Below are positions 1 through 3,808 of a stretch of DNA of 6,233 nucleotides, one piece after another. Numbering within the stretch: the stretch's first letter is position 1; each line of letters starts with the position of its first letter. Both the position numbers and the translations under genes were made by a program. The DNA lies in assembly GCA_036274055.1 (NCBI GenBank), contig DASUGM010000327.1:1-6233 (forward strand). The letters are read 5' to 3'. Below the pieces are notes generated by a model that did no database searches, was not told the origin of the DNA, and saw nothing but the letters and a program-made list of their open reading frames with translations. The stretch comes from DASUGM01 sp036274055. GTDB taxonomy: Bacteria; Acidobacteriota; Vicinamibacteria; Vicinamibacterales; SCN-69-37.

Positions 1-389
1 TGATGCCAGGTCTTCTTCTTGCCCATCGCGAAGGTCTCGTAGAGCTTCGCCATGTCGGCGAACGTGAAGACCTTGGATTCCGCCTCGGCCTTCGCTTTGG
101 CGGCCCGCTTCTCGGCCTTCTGCTCCTTCGCTGGGGCGCGTTTCTCGACATCGACGGCTCGGCGCTTGGCATCCGCGAGATCGCGCGCCTCAGCCAACTT
201 GACGCCGGGATACGCGCCAAGCGTGAGCCACTTCAGTTTTCCGAGGGATCGATAGACGAAGACCCACGTCTTCGCGCCGTTGGGTGTTGCTCGCAGTGCA
301 AGGCCGCGCGCGACCGAATCGAAACACACGACTCGGCTCTGCGGACGCAAGCCCGCGATGAAGCGGTCGGTCAGGACGAGTCGAGACAT
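1..389 (-). CDS. Tyrosine recombinase (P4-like integrase), N-terminal part, cut by the window edge
   Basis: Site-specific recombinase that would integrate and excise a genomic island at the neighbouring tRNA gene. Only the first 129 residues are in the window. Residues about 5-80 match the arm-type DNA-binding domain (DUF4102-like) of P4-type integrases: 'LTDRFIAGLRP', then 'GLALRATPNGAKTWVFVYR', then 'LTLGAYPGVKLAEAR'. Residues about 80-107 form a Lys/Ala/Glu-rich, probably helical linker. From 'TFADMAKLYETF' (about 109-120) the core-binding SAM-like domain begins. The catalytic Arg-His-Arg-Tyr domain lies outside the window and was not seen. The ATG at 389-387 is the first possible start: an in-frame TAA (423-425) lies upstream with no ATG or GTG between. 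No clear Shine-Dalgarno sequence is visible. The gene runs in the same direction as tRNA-Leu, starting about 120 bp beyond the tRNA 3' end, so the island should extend to the left. Completeness cannot be judged. Confidence 0.9.
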   Translation of the reverse strand, partial: MSRLVLTDRFIAGLRPQSRVVCFDSVARGLALRATPNGAKTWVFVYRSLGKLKWLTLGAYPGVKLAEARDLADAKRRAVDVEKRAPAKEQKAEKRAAKAKAEAESKVFTFADMAKLYETFAMGKKKTWH

Positions 390-407
390 GTCAGTGAGCG
401 TTTGCTG

Positions 408-429
408 AGTGTTAGCCCAGTGTTAGCCC
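408..429. repeat. Exact 11-bp tandem repeat upstream of the integrase start
   Basis: The 11-mer AGTGTTAGCCC occurs twice with no gap (408-418 and 419-429), 19 bp upstream of the integrase start and between the integrase and the tRNA 3' end. Integrases with an N-terminal arm-binding domain bind short direct repeats flanking the core attachment site, and this position would suit such sites. The repeat is seen directly; the binding role is inference. It could also be a chance slippage duplication. Confidence 0.6.
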
Positions 430-506
430 AAGAGTAGTACGACTCGCCTGCCGTCCTCAAGCACGTCGTGGCTGAACGCCACAAGATGCTGTAAGTATTA
501 GGGTTA

Positions 507-530
507 TGGTGCCGGGGGTGGGAATCGAAC
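507..530 (-). other. Candidate attachment site (att) at the tRNA-Leu 3' end
   Basis: The T arm, acceptor 3' strand and CCA of the tRNA lie between the intact tRNA body and an integrase in the same orientation. P4-like integrases commonly use this part of tRNA genes as attachment site, so that integration rebuilds the tRNA. The exact crossover and core length cannot be fixed because the matching copy at the far island end is outside the window. Placement is inference from position and family. Confidence 0.45.
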
Positions 531-596
531 CCACACGGGCCTTTTGAGCCCTCAGGATTTTAAGTCCTGTGCGTCTGCCAGTTTCGCCACCCCGGC
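507..596 (-). tRNA. tRNA-Leu(UAA), CCA encoded
   Basis: Leucine tRNA read on the minus strand. The mature body is 596 down to 510, 87 nt plus an encoded CCA at 509-507. The acceptor stem GCCGGGG pairs with CCCCGGC and the discriminator base is A. The D arm contains the usual AACTGGCAGAC stretch. The anticodon stem CAGGA/TCCTG encloses loop CTTAAAA, giving anticodon TAA. The long variable arm (GGGC/GCCC) is typical of class II leucine tRNAs, and the T arm is GTGGG-TTCGATT-CCCAC. All stems pair, so the gene appears functional. It points towards the integrase, so its 3' half is the probable attachment site of the island on the left. Confidence 0.96.
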
Positions 597-900
597 GGAT
601 CAAGCGCGGCCCGATCCGGTTGATTGTCCCCTTTTTTGTCCCGGTCGTGACGGTCGTCTCGACCGGAGCCGAACACGACGAATTGGCGCACGGTCGGGCG
701 ATGTGTCTGCCGCAGGGCGGGCGCTGCCGTCCCGGCCACGATGGGGCCACGTTCCCGCGGTGACGACGGCCGCACTGCGAAGGCGGCTGCCGCGGCTGTC
801 CGGTTTCTCCCGCCCCGGTGTTTGTACGTGTAGTGGCTGTGAGCTGGCCCACCTTCTGGAGGCGCCCGAGACAAATGCGCCGCCTGACACGTCCAAGCAG
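597..900. other. Intergenic stretch with no supported gene
   Basis: About 300 bp separate the tRNA 5' end from the first small protein gene. Open frames here on both strands run into the tRNA and have no domain-like content or conserved start. A 7-bp inverted repeat with a 12-nt loop (CCGGTCG at 641-647, CGACCGG at 660-666) and a run of six T (632-637) are present, but the T run precedes the hairpin on the plus strand and would be A on the minus strand, so they do not form a standard terminator. The tRNA promoter must lie in the left part; I could not identify convincing -35 and -10 boxes. Confidence 0.5.
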
Positions 901-1095
901 ATGACACCGATGGCCGCAGAACTCACGGCAGAGGAACTCGAGAGGATCAAGAGCCTGGTTCGAGAGTTGCGCCAGCGGCTGCTGGCAGAGACTCCTGAAG
1001 AGGTCGTCGAGCCGCCCGCTCGGCCTCGTCTCGTAGACCTCATCGGCCGCGCGTTCAGAAGATCTCCGCCCCTATCGCGTGGTTATCAGGCATAA
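901..1095 (+). CDS. Small charged protein, copy 1 of a paralogous pair (unknown function)
   Basis: Predicted 64-residue protein of a family I do not recognise. Residues 8-31 form a charged, leucine-patterned probable helix ('LTAEELERIK', 'LVRELRQRLLAET'), followed by an acidic and proline-rich linker (EEVVEPPARP) and a short basic C-terminal helix ending 'IGRAFRR'. No signal peptide or membrane segment is seen, so it is probably cytoplasmic. It matches the protein at 3111-3281 in about 36 of 49 aligned positions, with many synonymous codon differences (for example gag/gaa for Glu, agg/aga for Arg), which argues that it is really translated. Unlike that copy, its frame continues eleven residues past the shared 'FRR' and ends in a TAA touching the antitoxin operator. 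The start is uncertain: ATG 901 fits the paralog's length but has no clear Shine-Dalgarno sequence, and ATG 910 is an alternative. It lies just upstream of the toxin-antitoxin pair. Confidence 0.6.
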   Translation: MTPMAAELTAEELERIKSLVRELRQRLLAETPEEVVEPPARPRLVDLIGRAFRRSPPLSRGYQA

Positions 1096-1116
1096 TGGCC
1101 ATAATATTATGGCCAT
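1095..1116. promoter_or_regulatory. Perfect 22-bp palindrome over the antitoxin start: probable TA operator
   Basis: Two copies of ATGGCCAT (1095-1102 and 1109-1116) flank AATATT (1103-1108). Each of the three blocks is itself palindromic, so the whole is a perfect 22-bp inverted repeat and also carries a direct repeat of its arms. It covers both candidate ATG codons of the antitoxin (1109 and 1115). An AT-rich TAATAT at 1102-1107 could be a -10 element; with transcription starting near the ATG the message would be leaderless or nearly so. Phd/YefM antitoxins typically bind palindromes in their own promoter, so an autoregulatory operator is the natural reading. The palindrome is seen directly; the role is inferred. 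Confidence 0.7.
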
Positions 1117-1366
1117 GACTAAGACAGCGCGGAGGTCGGTGGGATCTGCCGAGTTCAAGGCGAGGTGCCTGGAACTCGTGGATCGCGTGCGGGAGACGTC
1201 GGCGGAATACACCGTCACCCGGCATGGGGTCCCGGTCGCCACGTTAGGGCCCGTCAAACGGATGACGACGCCGGCATTTGTCGGATCAATGGCCGGATCG
1301 GTGCTGGCCTTCGATCGGCCGCTGGAACCTGTCGCCGGTGCCTGGATGGCGGGGGACGTCGAGTAA
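1109..1366 (+). CDS. Antitoxin, Phd/YefM type (partner of the VapC-like toxin)
   Basis: DNA-binding antitoxin that would neutralise the adjacent PIN-domain toxin and repress its own operon. The protein is 85 residues from ATG 1109, or 83 from ATG 1115, the usual family size. The N-terminal half has the Phd/YefM pattern 'SAEFKARCLELVDRV' followed by 'YTVTRHGVPVATLGPV', the strand-turn-strand that ends the DNA-binding fold. The C-terminal part ('GSMAGSVLAFDRPLEPVAGAW') resembles the toxin-wrapping tail of such antitoxins. A GTG at 1079 is in frame but would place the palindrome inside the coding region and add residues unlike the family, so I prefer 1109 or 1115. No Shine-Dalgarno sequence precedes either ATG. 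Its TAA overlaps the toxin ATG by one base, indicating translational coupling. Confidence 0.87.
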   Translation: MAMTKTARRSVGSAEFKARCLELVDRVRETSAEYTVTRHGVPVATLGPVKRMTTPAFVGSMAGSVLAFDRPLEPVAGAWMAGDVE

Positions 1367-1779
1367 TGCTGCTCGATACGCACGTCTGGATCTGGGCCGC
1401 CGCCGACGCGTCCCGGATCGGCGCGCGCACCCGGCGGCTCCTCAATCGCCACGCGGCGGCCGGTCAGCTGTACGTCTCTGCCGTCTCCGCGTTTGAAATC
1501 AGCGCGCTTTGTGCGGCCGGCCGGTTGATCCTCAATCAGCCGGCAGAACGCTGGATCCGCGACTCCATCAACCACGGCAGTCTGCGTGTGCTCGACCTCA
1601 ACACCGGCACCGCCATCGACGCCGGGGCGCTCGGTGCCGATGCCGTGCCGGATCCGATCGATCGGCTGCTCGTGGCGGCCGCGCGCGATGCCGAAGTGCC
1701 ACTGGTCACGCGGGATCGCCGGCTCCTGGAATTTGCCGCTCGGACCCGGCTCGTGCGCGTCCATGACGCCGGAAAGTGA
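1366..1779 (+). CDS. vapC: VapC-like PIN-domain toxin (endoribonuclease)
   Basis: Toxin of a type II toxin-antitoxin pair; PIN-domain toxins of this kind are Mg-dependent RNases that cut tRNA or rRNA and stop translation. The 137-residue protein is full length. The expected acidic residues are present: D4 in 'MLLDTHVWIWA', E44 in 'SAVSAFEISAL', D96 and D99 in 'PDPIDRLLVAAA', and D117 in 'LVTRDRRLLEF'. The variant matches the large 'LLDTHVWLW' subgroup usually paired with Phd/YefM-type antitoxins. The start is the ATG overlapping the antitoxin stop in TAATG, so the two are one operon controlled from the palindrome at 1095-1116. The catalytic set is intact, so I expect an active toxin; the RNA target cannot be told from sequence. 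Confidence 0.92.
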   Translation: MLLDTHVWIWAAADASRIGARTRRLLNRHAAAGQLYVSAVSAFEISALCAAGRLILNQPAERWIRDSINHGSLRVLDLNTGTAIDAGALGADAVPDPIDRLLVAAARDAEVPLVTRDRRLLEFAARTRLVRVHDAGK

Positions 1780-1781
1780 CG

Positions 1782-1814
1782 GCTGACGACTTCCTCCGTC
1801 CGCACGTCTTCAGC
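1782..1814. terminator. Weak inverted repeat between convergent genes, possible terminator
   Basis: GCTGACGAC (1782-1790) and GTCTTCAGC (1806-1814) pair at eight of nine positions around a 15-nt loop. The repeat starts three bases after the vapC stop, in the 64-bp gap before the stop of the convergent minus-strand gene. There is no T tract on either side and the loop is long, so a role in termination rests mainly on position. Confidence 0.25.
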
Positions 1815-1843
1815 GCGGCAAGAAGGCGAGGGCCCGCCAGTAT

Positions 1844-2869
1844 TTACCGCGATCGGCCTTTCCATTGGCCGACAAACGACCTGGCGTCGGCCTCTGTGGG
1901 AAAGAGATACAGCCCGACGTCGTCAAAACACGATTTCGATCCGTCCGGCTCGACGCCTCGGGCTGAGCCTTGGCCAAGCCGGAATCCGACGTAGGCGGTT
2001 GATGGCGGCACCGGATAGATGCCAGACATCTTCACCCAGCGGTTCGGTTCGGGCGAATCGGCCAGCATCTGTTGTCCCTGCATGTAGCCGAGGTACTTGC
2101 TGCCGTCGGCCGGCGCGAGAATGCCGTAGAGGTTCGCCTTCCCGGTGATCGACGGGCCGATACGCTGGTTGGCGCCGGCGCCAATCGCTACGAGGTATTG
2201 CCCGGGCGCATTTTCCGGCAGGAGAACAGTCTGCAACACCAACGAGAGGTTGGACAGCACAAAACACGGATTCCCGTCGCGCACGTCGACCGACCCTTTG
2301 CCGACAAAGGACCAGTGAGCCCGGCCGCGGCTGGCGTCGCCATTGGCGACGAGATTCTCACCCGGCTTCGCACTCGCGATTCGTCGCGTGAACGTCAGGC
2401 GCGATCGCGCTGCGGGTGCGTTGCCGAATCGATCCGCCACGTCGATGATCAGTTCACCGGAGGCACCGATCGACCAGGTCTCCTCGCGATTCGGAAGCGA
2501 TGGCGCAGCGCCGCGGCTCTGCACGCCCGGGATGTCGAGCACCAATGTGTCACCGGCGCGTCTCGCTTCCAACTCGCTGGCGATGGGTGGCGCATCGACG
2601 CGGTACCGCTCGAGGACGACGCCGGTGCTGTAGTCGCGTTCGATCTCGAGAGAACCGTTGGCGCGGGGGCCTTTGACAACGAGGCGCGTCGCCGTGTTCG
2701 GCGGCGGCGATCCGGAAGCCAGCTGCCAGAATCCAGACACGTCGGGCGCGGACTGCGGTACCCCGCGGGCGCCCGCCAAAGTCGAAAATAAAGCGACACC
2801 AACGACAACGCAGAAGACGCGAAGCACGCAGGTGATGATACGGCGTCGGTCGCCCGGACGAACGCCCAC
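1844..2869 (-). CDS. Secreted hypothetical protein with probable carbohydrate-binding-like C-terminal domain
   Basis: Predicted exported protein of 341 residues; function unknown. The N-terminus has a basic stretch (RRR at 8-10), a hydrophobic core (about 11-32) and a likely signal peptidase I site after 'TLAGA' (34). The mature part opens with 'DVSGFWQL' and a beta-rich region to about 165, resembling 'DxSGxW' modules common in secreted Acidobacteriota proteins. From about 172 'NLVANGDAS' looks like the opening of a CBM4/9-type jelly-roll domain (usually 'NLxxNGxFE'), and the paired segments 'PGQYLVAIGAG' and 'RWVKMSGIYPVPPSTAYVGFRL', ending 'CFDDVGLYLF', fit that fold. No catalytic domain is seen. 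The start is GTG 2869: an in-frame TAG lies two codons upstream, and a later GTG (codon 15) would cut into the signal peptide. No Shine-Dalgarno sequence is visible. It is convergent with vapC. Export is fairly sure; the fold assignment is tentative. Confidence 0.75.
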   Translation of the reverse strand: MGVRPGDRRRIITCVLRVFCVVVGVALFSTLAGARGVPQSAPDVSGFWQLASGSPPPNTATRLVVKGPRANGSLEIERDYSTGVVLERYRVDAPPIASELEARRAGDTLVLDIPGVQSRGAAPSLPNREETWSIGASGELIIDVADRFGNAPAARSRLTFTRRIASAKPGENLVANGDASRGRAHWSFVGKGSVDVRDGNPCFVLSNLSLVLQTVLLPENAPGQYLVAIGAGANQRIGPSITGKANLYGILAPADGSKYLGYMQGQQMLADSPEPNRWVKMSGIYPVPPSTAYVGFRLGQGSARGVEPDGSKSCFDDVGLYLFPTEADARSFVGQWKGRSR

Positions 2870-2884
2870 TGTCTATACACAGTG
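2867..2884. promoter_or_regulatory. Imperfect 18-bp palindrome over the GTG start of the secreted protein gene
   Basis: CACTGT (2867-2872) and ACAGTG (2879-2884) are perfect 6-bp arms around CTATAC, whose central TATA is also symmetric, so 16 of 18 bases are palindromic. It contains the GTG start of the minus-strand gene. On the minus strand a TATAGA lies three bases upstream of the GTG, at a distance that suits a leaderless -10 box. It could be an operator, a promoter or both; no -35 box is convincing. Confidence 0.35.
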
Positions 2885-3100
2885 CCGCCCGCGAAGTCTG
2901 CGCGCAGGCTGACTTCCCGCGGACGGTCCTACTGTGGAACGCGATTCCGACGTTCAGCTTTCGCGAACCCCACTGAAAACGGCCGATCGTCAGCTCGGTA
3001 TTGAGAACTTCATGCGAGAATCCGAAGGCCCGTTGGACGACGTCTTGCACGGAGCGAGCGACATGCCTTACGGAACAAGAACGTCCGGCACTTTCAGGTC
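2885..3100. other. Intergenic region upstream of small protein copy 2
   Basis: This stretch separates the start of the minus-strand secreted protein from the ribosome binding site of copy 2. It must hold the promoter for copy 2, but I found no clear -35/-10 pair. The plus-strand frame of copy 2 is open from GTG 2934, and I read that as chance openness in GC-rich DNA. No RNA gene or repeat stands out. Confidence 0.45.
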
Positions 3101-3105
3101 GGAGG
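3101..3105 (+). promoter_or_regulatory. Ribosome binding site of small protein copy 2
   Basis: GGAGG lies five bases upstream of ATG 3111. It decides this start against an open frame running upstream to a GTG at 2934 in the same phase. Confidence 0.75.
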
Positions 3106-3110
3106 CCCCG

Positions 3111-3281
3111 ATGAGACGGCCGACCGTGCTGACCGTAGAGGAGGTCGAAAGAATTACCGGCCTCGTACGAGACCTGCGGCAGCGCCTGCTGTCCGAGACT
3201 CACGAGGAAGAAGTGGTCGAGCCGCCGCCGGCTCGTCCTTTCCTCGCGCGCGCCATCGGCCGCGCGTTCAGACGGGCGTAG
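3111..3281 (+). CDS. Small charged protein, copy 2 of a paralogous pair (unknown function)
   Basis: Predicted 56-residue protein of the same unrecognised family as the gene at 901-1095. Layout: short N-terminus (MRRPTV), charged probable helix from about 7 to 30 ('LTVEEVERIT', 'LVRDLRQRLLSET'), acidic then proline-rich linker (HEEEVVEPPPARP), and a basic C-terminal helix ('ARAIGRAFRRA'). No signal peptide or membrane segment. Differences from copy 1 are mostly synonymous or conservative (Glu/Asp, Leu/Val, Ser/Ala), as expected for a protein under selection. The start is supported by a good Shine-Dalgarno sequence; the same frame stays open upstream to GTG 2934, which would give 115 residues, but that part has no counterpart in copy 1. 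Its TAG is only 2 bp from the stop of the convergent gene. A regulatory or adaptor role by helix-mediated contacts is possible but not shown. Confidence 0.72.
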   Translation: MRRPTVLTVEEVERITGLVRDLRQRLLSETHEEEVVEPPPARPFLARAIGRAFRRA

Positions 3282-3283
3282 CC

Positions 3284-3718
3284 CTATCGCGTAGTCATGC
3301 GCAGGGTGCGCACGAACGCCGTACTGAAAACATCGACCTTCTGTACCGCTCCGGCGCCTAGCTGATAACGCGCCAACTCCACGGTTCGAAGTTCAGGGCT
3401 TTTGTATGGATAGACCTGATTCTTGGCGCCCTCGACCGCCACGTCGGCCAGGGCAACGACGCTAGTCATCGCACCATCTTTCCAGCCGTAGAACTTCAAC
3501 GCGGAGATCACGCGTCCTGACCTGTCAATGACCGCTGGGGTGTCGAACCACTCAAAGACAGCGTAAAGGACGCCGGGACCGTAAGGTTTGTCTCTGGGGA
3601 GAAAACCCAGGACTGCTGTGCCTTTTTCGTTTTCAACATTGACCCACAAATCGCCGTGCGGCGTGGATGCGGACATCGCCGCGGACACGACCAGCGCGGA
3701 CAATAGAAGACGGAACAT
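3284..3718 (-). CDS. Small secreted hypothetical protein
   Basis: Predicted exported protein of 144 residues; I do not recognise the family. A short hydrophobic signal peptide ('MFRLLLSALVVSAAMSA') is followed by a likely cleavage after residue 17. The mature part looks beta-rich ('GDLWVNVENEKGTAVLGFLP', 'GVLYAVFEWFDTPAVIDRSG') and has no cysteines after the signal, no membrane segment and no catalytic motif. The ATG at 3718-3716 has a good Shine-Dalgarno sequence (GGAGG) six bases upstream. The gene is divergent from the permease at 3809, with 90 bp between their starts, and its stop lies two bases from the stop of the small protein on the other strand. The short gap to the permease may mean a shared promoter region, but this does not prove a shared function. 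Confidence 0.75.
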   Translation of the reverse strand: MFRLLLSALVVSAAMSASTPHGDLWVNVENEKGTAVLGFLPRDKPYGPGVLYAVFEWFDTPAVIDRSGRVISALKFYGWKDGAMTSVVALADVAVEGAKNQVYPYKSPELRTVELARYQLGAGAVQKVDVFSTAFVRTLRMTTR

Positions 3719-3724
3719 GGCGTT

Positions 3725-3729
3725 CCTCC
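3725..3729 (-). promoter_or_regulatory. Ribosome binding site of the small secreted protein
   Basis: On the minus strand GGAGG is followed six bases later by the ATG at 3718-3716, fixing the start of the secreted protein. Confidence 0.75.
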
Positions 3730-3808
3730 GGGTGCCGAAAGTGTATCAGTGCTCGGCAACGGCCAGACTCACGGAACGCCCCGCGCTCCCTCGCCGTAAA
3801 CTCCTCAG

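Noticed and set aside
3..437. Plus-strand frame opposite the integrase
   Set aside because: The minus strand encodes a clear integrase N-terminus; the plus-strand frame is a GC-rich mirror with no recognisable domain.
641..666. Hairpin CCGGTCG/CGACCGG near a T run as a terminator
   Set aside because: The T run lies on the wrong side of the hairpin for either strand.
544..900. Open frame upstream of and in phase with small protein copy 1, antisense to the tRNA
   Set aside because: It begins inside the antisense of the tRNA-Leu gene, its translation has no domain-like pattern, and the paralog shows no similarity before residue 7 or so.
457..907. Minus-strand open frames with 'GWRNWQTHRT' or 'GETGRRTGLKIL' segments
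   Set aside because: These segments are translations of the tRNA-Leu gene itself, a common source of false protein predictions.
2072..2791. Long plus-strand frame opposite the secreted 341-residue protein
   Set aside because: It lacks a signal, domain pattern or ribosome binding site, while the minus strand has a signal peptide and fold-like motifs.
901..3281. The two small-gene copies as ends of one composite mobile element
   Set aside because: No transposase, terminal inverted repeats or target duplications are seen, and the copies are too diverged to be recent direct repeats.
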